Assembly: GCA_900546575.1 (NCBI GenBank) | Contig: URDM01000035.1 | Location: 1 to 28,218, forward strand | DNA from: an uncultured Prevotella sp. | Lineage (GTDB): Bacteria; Bacteroidota; Bacteroidia; Bacteroidales; Bacteroidaceae | Reading direction: 5' to 3' | Length of the DNA: 28,218 nt | Part shown: positions 21,750 through 28,218 of the stretch, one piece after another | Layout of the letters: every line of letters starts with the position of its first letter | Numbering within the stretch: position 1 is the first letter of the stretch | The notes under the pieces: model-generated | The model's database searches: none | What the model saw: only the letters and a program-made list of their open reading frames with translations | What the model was told of the DNA's origin: nothing | Made by a program: the position numbers and the translations under genes

Positions 21750-22907
21750 TTAGAGTTCGTTGGTCACCTCGTTGCCCATCTGCATGACGTATGTGAGCTT
21801 AAGGTCGTTGTCGAACATCATGATATCGGCGTCCTTGCCGTCCTCAAGTGATCCCTTGTGGTCGAATACACCCATAATCTTGGCAGGAGTTTCGCTTGCC
21901 ATGCGGCATGCGTCTTCCATTGGGATGTTGGCCTGCTGCACGCATGTGCGGATGAGGCGGTCCATAGTGGCGATAGAGCCTGCAAGCGCTGAGTGGTCGG
22001 CGAGCTTGCATACACCGTCCTCAAGGATTACGCGCGGGTCGAATGCTACGCCCTCGTCGCTTGCTGCGCATGCCAATGAGTCGGTGATGAGGGCTGTCTT
22101 CTCAACGCCCTTTATCTGATATACAACGCGAAGCATTACCGGTGGAACGTGGATGCCGTCGGCTATCACCTCAACCGACATGTCTGAGAGGGCATAGATA
22201 CTCTCAACGGTGCCGGGCACCTTGAATTCGTGCTCCTTATATACTACAGGCATAGCGTTGTAGAAGTGTGTGGCGTGCGACATACCGGCATCATGGCCAG
22301 CCACAACGTCTTCGTATGTGGCGCGTGTGTGACCTATTGCTGCCACAACGCCGTGCTTGCGGCACGACTTGATGAACTCAGCAGAACCCGGAAGTTCGGG
22401 AGCTTCGTCCCAGCGCTTGATACAAGGATACTTGTCGAGCAGCGGTTCGTATTCCTCGGCTACTGGCGGTTTGATCCACTCAGGAATCTGTGCGCCTGCC
22501 TGCTTGGGGTTGAAGTAAGGACCTTCGAGGTGGAGTCCGAGTACAGGACTGTTCTCCTCTGCCATGAGTTTTTCGCATGTTTCGCATGCAGCCTCAATCA
22601 TTGGCACTGTAGATGAAGACAGAGTGGGGAAGATGGCAGTTGTACCATGTTTCATGTGTGCCTTTATGGCAACGCGGAAAGCCTCTTCCGAGCCCTCCAT
22701 GAAGTCGCGTCCGCCACCGCCATGCACGTGCATCTCAATGCCGCCAGGAACTATATAGCAACCCTTGGCATCTATGATTTCTGCATCTACGATGTGGAGA
22801 TCACTGTTTGATACGGCTTTAATCTTGTTGCCGTCGATGATAACTGAACCGCCTTCGAGCCAGCCTTCTGGTGTCAGAATGCGTCCGTTGATAATTTGTT
22901 TTAGCAT
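21750..22907 (-). CDS. nagA: N-acetylglucosamine-6-phosphate deacetylase
   Basis: The 385-residue enzyme carries a full NagA active site: HVHGGGGRDF (H60, H62), HLEGPYFNPKQAGAQ with E128, IGHTRATYED with H193, THFYNAM with H214, and LITDSLA with the catalytic Asp. It removes acetate from GlcNAc-6-P to give glucosamine-6-P for glycolysis or cell-wall recycling. It is first of a tandem pair, and two candidate promoters precede it. The close downstream copy suggests duplication followed by divergence of the second gene. Confidence 0.94.
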   Translation of the reverse strand: MLKQIINGRILTPEGWLEGGSVIIDGNKIKAVSNSDLHIVDAEIIDAKGCYIVPGGIEMHVHGGGGRDFMEGSEEAFRVAIKAHMKHGTTAIFPTLSSSTVPMIEAACETCEKLMAEENSPVLGLHLEGPYFNPKQAGAQIPEWIKPPVAEEYEPLLDKYPCIKRWDEAPELPGSAEFIKSCRKHGVVAAIGHTRATYEDVVAGHDAGMSHATHFYNAMPVVYKEHEFKVPGTVESIYALSDMSVEVIADGIHVPPVMLRVVYQIKGVEKTALITDSLACAASDEGVAFDPRVILEDGVCKLADHSALAGSIATMDRLIRTCVQQANIPMEDACRMASETPAKIMGVFDHKGSLEDGKDADIMMFDNDLKLTYVMQMGNEVTNEL

Positions 22908-22931
22908 AATGTTTGGTTAGTTAAGAACTTG

Positions 22932-22939
22932 CAAATCTA
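22932..22939 (-). promoter_or_regulatory. Candidate -7 box close to nagA
   Basis: On the minus strand TAGATTTG matches TAnnTTTG exactly, about 25 bp before the ATG, but no good -33 TTTG is at the right distance. Confidence 0.35.
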
Positions 22940-23001
22940 CATCACATTATATAATATATGTATATGCAAGACTTTTGAGTTCATTAGTATATTTCTGTAA
23001 G

Positions 23002-23009
23002 CAAAGGTA
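23002..23009 (-). promoter_or_regulatory. Candidate -7 box upstream of nagA
   Basis: On the minus strand TACCTTTG is identical to the box of the tRNA and small-RNA promoters here. A TTTG lies 23 bp further upstream, slightly too far. The leader would be about 90 nt. Confidence 0.5.
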
Positions 23010-23063
23010 CATATATTTTTTACAACTTAGTGCAAAAAACAGGTAAAATAGAAGAAAAATTAT

Positions 23064-23315
23064 TTAGTAGCCCATTTCGCCAAGTGCTGTAGCGAGCTGG
23101 TCGGGACAGCTTGTCATTTTGCCGCCGCATGTGATGCCCTTCAGTGTCTGCTTCACGTCTGATGCTTTCTTGCCGATGCACAGGGCGCATATGCCTTTGA
23201 GGTTGCCGTTGCATCCGCCCTCGAATGCGAGGTTGCGTATGATGCCGTCGGCGTCAACGTCGATACTGATAAGGCGGCTGCAGGTGCCGCAGGTGGTGTA
23301 ATCCAAGTGATTCAT
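23064..23315 (-). CDS. Small TSCPD-domain protein
   Basis: The 83-residue protein has seven cysteines (9, 12, 35, 43, 46, 63, 70) and the diagnostic C-terminal GGKMTSCPDQLA, so it belongs to the TSCPD family (TIGR03905-like short form). The TSCPD domain also ends class II ribonucleotide reductases (NrdJ), where it binds metal. The function of the stand-alone form is unknown. I set the start at 23315 (MNHLDYTTCGTC). The longer open frame to 23411 would read 32 residues out of the GC-rich repeat upstream. It follows yebC on the same strand. Confidence 0.82.
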   Translation of the reverse strand: MNHLDYTTCGTCSRLISIDVDADGIIRNLAFEGGCNGNLKGICALCIGKKASDVKQTLKGITCGGKMTSCPDQLATALGEMGY

Positions 23316-23329
23316 AATGATGTAGATTG

Positions 23330-23485
23330 AAAAGCCCCACCCCCTCGCCCCTCCCCCGCAGGGAGGGGAGTAGTATGTCTGGCTGCTCAGATATGCCGGC
23401 CCTAAAAACAAGAGATAGCATCCTTATGCAATTTGTACATATCACTCCCCTCCCTACGGGGGAGGGGCAAGGGGGTGGGGCTTTT
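23330..23485. mobile_element. GC-rich REPIN/MITE-like element
   Basis: Terminal inverted repeats of 28 bp (23330-23357 and 23458-23485) differ at one base and begin AAAAGCCCCACCCCCT. Each end also forms its own hairpin, pairing CCCCTCCC with GGGAGGGG. The middle (about 70 bp) is ordinary sequence with no ORF. It fills most of the gap between yebC and the TSCPD gene and could end or weaken the upstream transcript. The design matches the GGCTATGG elements, though the sequence does not. Confidence 0.8.
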
Positions 23486-23498
23486 AGTTTAATATTGT

Positions 23499-24236
23499 TT
23501 ACTCGCCCTCCTCAGGCTTCATGTTTGTATAAACGTTCTGAACGTCGTCGAAGTCCTCAAGACGCTCTACCATCTTGTCGATAGTAGCACGCTGCTCGGC
23601 ATCGATGTCCTTCAGGTCGTTGGGCACGTATGTGAACTCACCGCCGATGTCCTCGAAGCCCTGGTCCTCAAGGAACTTCTGAATCTGTGCGTAAGCCTTA
23701 ACGTCGTCGCCGTAGATGGTGATTGTGCCTTCTTCCTCGTCCTCGTCAAATTCGTCCTCAACGTTGAAGTCGATGAGCTCAAGGATAAGCTCTTCCATGT
23801 CTACGCCGTCCTTCTTCTTGAATGTGAACACACACTTGTGGTCGAAGAGGTAAGCCAGTGAACCTGTTGTGCCGAGAGTACCGTTGAACTTGTTGAACAC
23901 CGAGCGAACGTCGCCTACGGTACGTGTGGTGTTGTCGGTCAGTGTGTCAACGAAGATAGCGATACCGTGAGGGCCATATCCCTCGTATGTTACTTCCTTG
24001 TATTCGCTCTGGTCCTTGCCCATAGCGTTCTTGATAGCACGCTCGATGTTGTCCTTCGGCATGTTCTCACGCTTACATGTAGCGATGATTGAACGAAGTG
24101 ACGGGTTGTTTTCCGGTTCCGGACCGCCAGCCTTTACTGCGATGGCAATCTGCTTGCCCAGACGGGTGAATGTCTTGGCCATGTGGCCCCAACGCTTCAG
24201 CTTAGTAGCCTTGCGATATTCAAATGCTCTTCCCAT
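23499..24236 (-). CDS. yebC: YebC/PmpR-family protein
   Basis: The 245-residue protein has the family start MGRAFEYRKATKLKRWGHMAKTF, then AVKAGGPEPENNPSLR, KRENMPKDNIERAIKNA, YEGYGPHGIAIFVDTLTDNRT-type residues (here DNTTRTV) and the three-domain length. Acidic insertions (EDEFDEDEEEG) are usual in Bacteroidetes. YebC proteins were called transcription regulators; more recent work links them to translation through difficult sequences such as proline runs. It sits 36 bp behind pheT on the same strand, so co-transcription fits a translation role. Confidence 0.94.
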   Translation of the reverse strand: MGRAFEYRKATKLKRWGHMAKTFTRLGKQIAIAVKAGGPEPENNPSLRSIIATCKRENMPKDNIERAIKNAMGKDQSEYKEVTYEGYGPHGIAIFVDTLTDNTTRTVGDVRSVFNKFNGTLGTTGSLAYLFDHKCVFTFKKKDGVDMEELILELIDFNVEDEFDEDEEEGTITIYGDDVKAYAQIQKFLEDQGFEDIGGEFTYVPNDLKDIDAEQRATIDKMVERLEDFDDVQNVYTNMKPEEGE

Positions 24237-24272
24237 TTTATTGTTTTGTATTTATTGTTTTTTTATTTGTTA

Positions 24273-26735
24273 TTATCTCAGTTCGGCACCCAGCTTTTGC
24301 TTGAGGTTGTTGATGAGCTTGGTCATGATAGCCTCAATCTGCTTGTCGTTGAGAGTCTTGGTCTCGTCCTGCAGGATGAAGTTGACAGCGTAGCTCTTCT
24401 TGCCTTCGGGCAGGTTCTTGCCTTCGTACACGTCGAAGAGTTCAACGCTCTTGAGGAGCTTCTTCTCTGTCTGGCGTGCTATCTGCTCAATCTGCTCAAA
24501 CTCGACGCTCTTGTCGATGAGCAAAGCGAGGTCGCGGCTTACCGACGGGAACTTGCTGATGTCGTGATAGAGCACCTCGTTCTTCTTGATGGCGCGCATA
24601 ACGTTGTCCCAGTTGATGTCGGCGTAGAATACGTCCTGGTCGATGTCCATCTTCTTCAGAAGCTTGTGGCATACAGTACCCATCTCGCAGAGCACCTTGC
24701 CTGAGCGTGCCTTGAGTGCCAGAGCCTTGCCGAAGATGTTGTTGTCGGATGTCTCTGTCACTACGATACCTGGATTTACGCCCAAGCGGGTGAATATGTT
24801 CATGACGTAAGCCTTAAGTTCGTAGAACGAAGTCTTCTCGTCGGCGTGAGCCCATGAGCCTTCAACGCGCTTTCCTGTGGTCCATATTCCAAGGTGCATC
24901 TCCTCGGTGTAAGCCTTTATCGGGTCCTCGTCGTTCTTCTTTTCGGGCGAATAGTGATAGCAGTTGCCGAATTCGAAGAAGCGGAGGTTAGGCATCTTGT
25001 GGTTAATGTTGCGGCAGATGCTCTCCAGTCCGCCGAAGAGGAGTGACTGGCGCATTACGCCGAGGTCGTTGCTCAGAGGGTTCATCACCTTGACGGTAGT
25101 CTCCTCAGTATATTTGTTAAGCTCGGTGTAGTAAGCGGTCTTGCTGAGCGAGTTGTTAAGAATCTCACGGAAGCCGCAGCCTACGAGCTGTTCGCCGATT
25201 ACATTCTGGCGGTGATAAGCTTTGTCAATGTCGCTTGGTATGGTGAGCGAGCTCTTGAGCTGTGTCGGAATCTCCACATTATTATATCCGTAGATACGCA
25301 GGATGTCCTCAACTACGTCGCACGGACGCTGCACGTCGACACGGTATGCAGGAACGTCGAGCTCCAGTCCGGTCTCAGTCTCAGATACAATCTTCATGTC
25401 GAGGCTTTCAACGATAGAGCGAATCATGTCGTTGCCAATCTTCTTTCCGATGAGACGGTCTACATACTCGAAGTCAAGCTGAACGCGGGCGTCGTTGATA
25501 GGGTTAGGATAAACATCCTTTATCTCCATGCTCACCTTGCCGCCTGCCAGCTGCTTGCACAGTATGGCAGCCTGCTTGAGGGCGTAGATGGTGCCGTTGG
25601 GGTCGATGCCACGCTCGAAGCGATAGCTTGCGTCGGTGCTCAATCCGTGACGGCGTGCGCTCTTGCGTATCCATGTGGGGTGGAAATAAGCACTCTCAAG
25701 CACTACGTTCTTGGTCGTATCGTATGTGCCCGAACCCTTGCCTCCGAAGATGCCTGCGATACACATGGGCTCCTCGGCGTTGCATATGCTGAGGTCGTGC
25801 TCGCCGAGTGTGTGCTCCTCGCCGTCAAGAGTGACGAACTTAGTGCCCTCGGGCTGGGTGCGTACTACTATCTTTGAGCCTTTCACCATGTCGGCGTCGA
25901 AGCAGTGCATTGGCTGTCCGTAAGCCATCATCACGTAGTTGGTGATGTCGACGATGTTGTTGATAGGACGCAGTCCGATTACCTTCAGCTTGTTCTGAAG
26001 CCATTCGGGACTCTCCTTGACCTCACATCCGCTGATGCTCACGCATGCATAGCGCTTGCAAGCCTCGGTGTTTTCAATCTCAACATCGATGGGCAGGTCG
26101 TGGTTGTCTACTGCAAACTCAGAGCAGTCGGGACGGTGGAGCGATGTGGCGTGGCCGTTGCGCTTGAGCCAAGCGTACAGGTCGCGTGCCACACCCCAGT
26201 GGCTGAGTGCGTCAGAGCGGTTGGCTGTGATGTCAATCTCGATAATCCAGTCGCTCTCCAGGTGATAATATTCGGCTGCGGGCTGGCCTACGGGTGCGTC
26301 CTCGGGCAATACGATGATGCCGTCGTGGCTTGTGCCAACACCTATTTCGTCCTCGGCGCAAATCATGCCAAGGCTCTCTACGCCGCGCAACTTCGACTTT
26401 TTGATAACGAATTCCTTGTCGCCGTCGTAGAGCACGCAGCCCAGGTCGGCAACGATAACCTTCTGTCCGGCAGCCACGTTGGGCGCACCGCATACTATCT
26501 GCTGCGGCTCTGCTTTGCCAAGATCAACGGTTGTTATGTGCAAGTGGTCTGAATTAGGGTGCAATTCGCAAGTCAATACCTTGCCCACGTACAGTCCCTT
26601 CAGTCCACCCTTAATGGTCTGTACCTCTTCAAGAGCGTCAACTTCGAGTCCGCATGAGGTCAGCGCGTCGGCTGTTTCCTGCGGAGTGAGGTCGAAATCG
26701 ACATACTCCTTAAGCCATTTATATGAAATCTCCAT
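24273..26735 (-). CDS. pheT: Phenylalanine-tRNA ligase beta subunit
   Basis: The 820-residue protein shows all PheT parts: N-terminal MEISYKWLKEYVDFDLTPQETADALTSCG; the tRNA-binding EMAP-like domain at about 40-155 (VGKVLTCELHPNSDHLHITTVD); B3/B4 editing domains with NNIVDITNYVMMAYGQPMHCFDAD; B5 with RPCDVVEDILRIYGYNNVEIP; the catalytic-like core with NPLSNDLGVMRQSLLFG; and a C-terminal anticodon-binding FDX-ACB domain (FPSVSRDLALLIDKSV). It pairs with PheS, which is not in the window, to charge tRNA-Phe. A strong promoter lies upstream. Confidence 0.97.
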   Translation of the reverse strand: MEISYKWLKEYVDFDLTPQETADALTSCGLEVDALEEVQTIKGGLKGLYVGKVLTCELHPNSDHLHITTVDLGKAEPQQIVCGAPNVAAGQKVIVADLGCVLYDGDKEFVIKKSKLRGVESLGMICAEDEIGVGTSHDGIIVLPEDAPVGQPAAEYYHLESDWIIEIDITANRSDALSHWGVARDLYAWLKRNGHATSLHRPDCSEFAVDNHDLPIDVEIENTEACKRYACVSISGCEVKESPEWLQNKLKVIGLRPINNIVDITNYVMMAYGQPMHCFDADMVKGSKIVVRTQPEGTKFVTLDGEEHTLGEHDLSICNAEEPMCIAGIFGGKGSGTYDTTKNVVLESAYFHPTWIRKSARRHGLSTDASYRFERGIDPNGTIYALKQAAILCKQLAGGKVSMEIKDVYPNPINDARVQLDFEYVDRLIGKKIGNDMIRSIVESLDMKIVSETETGLELDVPAYRVDVQRPCDVVEDILRIYGYNNVEIPTQLKSSLTIPSDIDKAYHRQNVIGEQLVGCGFREILNNSLSKTAYYTELNKYTEETTVKVMNPLSNDLGVMRQSLLFGGLESICRNINHKMPNLRFFEFGNCYHYSPEKKNDEDPIKAYTEEMHLGIWTTGKRVEGSWAHADEKTSFYELKAYVMNIFTRLGVNPGIVVTETSDNNIFGKALALKARSGKVLCEMGTVCHKLLKKMDIDQDVFYADINWDNVMRAIKKNEVLYHDISKFPSVSRDLALLIDKSVEFEQIEQIARQTEKKLLKSVELFDVYEGKNLPEGKKSYAVNFILQDETKTLNDKQIEAIMTKLINNLKQKLGAELR

Positions 26736-26769
26736 TATAATGATTTTTAAGTATACTCAAAACTTGGTG

Positions 26770-26801
26770 CAAAATTAATAATTATTCTTGTAGTGTACAA
26801 A
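26770..26801 (-). promoter_or_regulatory. Promoter of pheT-yebC
   Basis: On the minus strand TTTG (26801-26798), a 20-bp spacer and TAATTTTG (26777-26770) match the consensus fully. Transcription would start near 26766, about 30 nt before the ATG. Confidence 0.75.
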
Positions 26802-26824
26802 AAAACGTATGAAATAATGTCGTG

Positions 26825-26857
26825 TTTATGAAAACCGGAAAAAAGTTTGTAAATTTG
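26825..26857 (+). promoter_or_regulatory. Promoter abutting the GH109-like gene
   Basis: TAAATTTG at 26850-26857 is a perfect -7 box, and TTTA at 26825-26828 with a 21-bp spacer is a near -33 box. The start of transcription falls at about 26861-26862, on the ATG itself. Confidence 0.6.
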
Positions 26858-26861
26858 CGCT

Positions 26862-28031
26862 ATGAACTATAAATCAGCATTCCTATTACGTTGTCCGGCT
26901 ATTCCCAAGGTGCGCATTGCGCTTGTGGGACTGGGCAAACGTGGCACTAAGACACTTGTGCGCTATGCTTTTATCGGCAATGCCGAGATCAGTTGCATTG
27001 TCGATGTAGACAGCCGACGGCTTGAACGTGCCAACAAGTTGCTGCGCGACAGCGGCCGCAAGGAGGCGCTCGCACTCTGCGGACCCGATGCATGGAAGGA
27101 GGCTTGCCAGCTGCCCGACATAGACCTTATATATATATGTACGGAATGGCGCACCCATACACTGATGGCTGTACACGCTATGCGCTGCGGCAAGCACGTG
27201 GCTGTAGAGGTGCCGGCTGCCACTACGGTGGAGGAGTGCTGGAGCTTGGTGCATACGGCTGAGCAGACCCAGCGCCACTGCTTCATGACGGAGAACTGCT
27301 GCTACGACTATTTTGCGCTCGAGACTCTCGAGATGCACCGTCGCGGACTCTTCGGCGAGATTACTCATTGCGAGGGAGCCTATATACACGACCTTTCTAC
27401 CGACAACGAGTGTGGCGAGAGCAACACAAGCTGGATTGAGCGCGGATGCCTCACGCATGGCGGCAATCCTTATCCTACGCACGGCATCGGGCCGATAGGG
27501 CAGTTGCTGGGATTTCACCGCACCGACCGTATGCTGCGCCTTGTCAGCATGACATCGGCTGGTGCCAAGGAAGCTGGACTACCCTTAGGTCGGGTCAACA
27601 CCACTCTCATACAGACAGCGCATGGCGTCAGCATAATGCTTCAGCTCGATGTGACCACTCACCGGCCTTACAATCGTCTTCAGACCGTGTGCGGTACTAA
27701 GGCGTTCGTGCAGAAATATCCAGTGCCGACGGTCAATAATGGCGAGCAATGCTTCACTGGCGATGCTGCCGAGCGGTATATGAGCCGGTTTGATGCAGCC
27801 GATGCTGCGCAGTTGTTGCGCAAGGGCGAGGCTATGAACGTGCCCAATGCCATGAACTACGCTATGGACGCGCGCCTGATACATTGCCTCAACAACGGAC
27901 TGCCGCTCGACATCGATGTGTACGACGCTGCCGAATGGTCGTGCCTTACTGAACTGTCACGGCTCTCGGCACAGAATGGTTGCACTCCAATAGAAATACC
28001 CGAGTTCTGCCCGAATATGGGGCGAAAGTAA
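26862..28031 (+). CDS. GH109-like Gfo/Idh/MocA-fold protein
   Basis: The 389-residue protein has an N-terminal Rossmann fold (VGLGKRG, residues 22-28) and Gfo/Idh/MocA features. The combination KHVAVEVPAATTVEECW, TQRHCFMTENCCYDYF, GEITHCEGAYIHDL and NPYPTHGIGPIGQLL (Y204, H207) is typical of GH109 alpha-N-acetylgalactosaminidases, which use NAD+ in a redox-assisted hydrolysis. It lacks the Tat or lipoprotein signal many GH109 members carry, and the loop between YIHDL and NPYPTHG is shortened by roughly 20 residues. Cytoplasmic action on imported GalNAc glycans, or a different oxidoreductase role, is therefore possible. A weak AT-rich hairpin follows at 28044-28058. Confidence 0.85.
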   Translation: MNYKSAFLLRCPAIPKVRIALVGLGKRGTKTLVRYAFIGNAEISCIVDVDSRRLERANKLLRDSGRKEALALCGPDAWKEACQLPDIDLIYICTEWRTHTLMAVHAMRCGKHVAVEVPAATTVEECWSLVHTAEQTQRHCFMTENCCYDYFALETLEMHRRGLFGEITHCEGAYIHDLSTDNECGESNTSWIERGCLTHGGNPYPTHGIGPIGQLLGFHRTDRMLRLVSMTSAGAKEAGLPLGRVNTTLIQTAHGVSIMLQLDVTTHRPYNRLQTVCGTKAFVQKYPVPTVNNGEQCFTGDAAERYMSRFDAADAAQLLRKGEAMNVPNAMNYAMDARLIHCLNNGLPLDIDVYDAAEWSCLTELSRLSAQNGCTPIEIPEFCPNMGRK

Positions 28032-28080
28032 CGGAAAAACAAGAAAAGTATTACTTTTTTTGAAAAAAGGAGCTTAAAAG

Positions 28081-28112
28081 TTTGGAGGTTTAAATAAAAA
28101 GCTATACCTTTG
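28081..28112 (+). promoter_or_regulatory. Promoter of tRNA-Arg
   Basis: TTTG at 28081-28084, a 20-bp spacer and TACCTTTG at 28105-28112: a full consensus match. Transcription would start near 28116, about 41 nt before the tRNA. Confidence 0.8.
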
Positions 28113-28156
28113 CACTCGCTTTTAAGGAACAACGCTTCCATAAAGCAATAAGGTTT

Positions 28157-28218
28157 GGCTCCGTAGCTCAACTGAATAGAGCATCTGACTACGGATCAGA
28201 AGGTTGCAGGTTTGAATC
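28157..28218 (+). tRNA. tRNA-Arg (anticodon ACG), cut by the window end
   Basis: The 5' acceptor strand is GGCTCCG (28157-28163). The D arm is GCTC/GAGC (28166-28169, 28179-28182). The anticodon arm is TCTGA/TCAGA around CTACGGA, with ACG at 28191-28193. The T stem starts GCAGG (28206-28210) with loop TTTGAAT. The last 12-15 nt lie outside the window. A34 would be deaminated to inosine by TadA. The D loop has A at position 19 (28175) and the T loop has T at position 56 (28213), replacing the near-universal G19-C56 pair. Confidence 0.93.

Noticed and set aside
23316..23411. 32-residue extension of the TSCPD protein
   Set aside because: The residues come from the GC-rich repeat element and do not resemble the family.

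Overview
The window comes from a member of the Bacteroidales and looks most like Prevotella or a close relative. The signs are: promoters of the Bacteroidetes type (TTTG, about 20 bp, then TAnnTTTG); almost no Shine-Dalgarno sequences; a SusC-era style of lipoproteins and TlpA-like thioredoxins; an ECF sigma factor coupled to a membrane-anchored beta-barrel protein; and intergenic regions full of short, structured, non-coding repeats. This assignment is inferred from gene content and signals, not from a database match.

Layout. 1-890: the tail of a gene with its terminator, a 21-bp palindromic repeat array, and a promoter-terminator pair with no ORF between them (candidate small RNA). 891-5216 (+): a secreted thioredoxin-like protein, then a MATE transporter, a cytidylate-kinase-like protein, a YfcE-type phosphoesterase and a tiny membrane protein in one run. 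5217-5685: only repeats (22-bp array, 52-bp direct repeat, REPIN-like element, heptad array). 5686-8089 (-): lipoprotein, ECF sigma factor and anti-sigma/beta-barrel protein, translationally coupled. 8310-11053 (+): lutABC lactate oxidation. 11345-12352 (+): an acidic lipoprotein. 12514-16126 (-): a surface-sugar cassette (acyltransferase-3, FdtA-like ketoisomerase, GNAT/FemAB-like transferase, DegT aminotransferase). 16199-19902 (-): purT, a Crp/Fnr regulator and lepA. 20055-20456 (+): a small lipoprotein. 20579-26735 (-): two tandem nagA paralogues, a TSCPD protein, yebC and pheT. 26862-28031 (+): a GH109-like oxidoreductase-fold protein. The window ends inside a tRNA-Arg(ACG).

How parts work together. 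lutABC would oxidise L-lactate to pyruvate. The sugar cassette matches the last steps of dTDP-3-acetamido-3,6-dideoxyhexose synthesis; the upstream rml genes must lie elsewhere. The nagA pair and the GH109-like gene suggest use of amino-sugar glycans, but one NagA copy has lost a metal-ligand histidine.

The most unusual material lies between genes. TGTTGAA-type heptad arrays sit inside three operons, place an ATG about every 7 nt, and end in mini-ORFs whose stop overlaps the next gene's start. Elements built as paired inverted hairpins (REPIN-like) occur in two sequence families. Palindromic 21-bp and 22-bp unit arrays are also present. The tRNA-Arg shows a paired change at the normally invariant G19-C56 contact.
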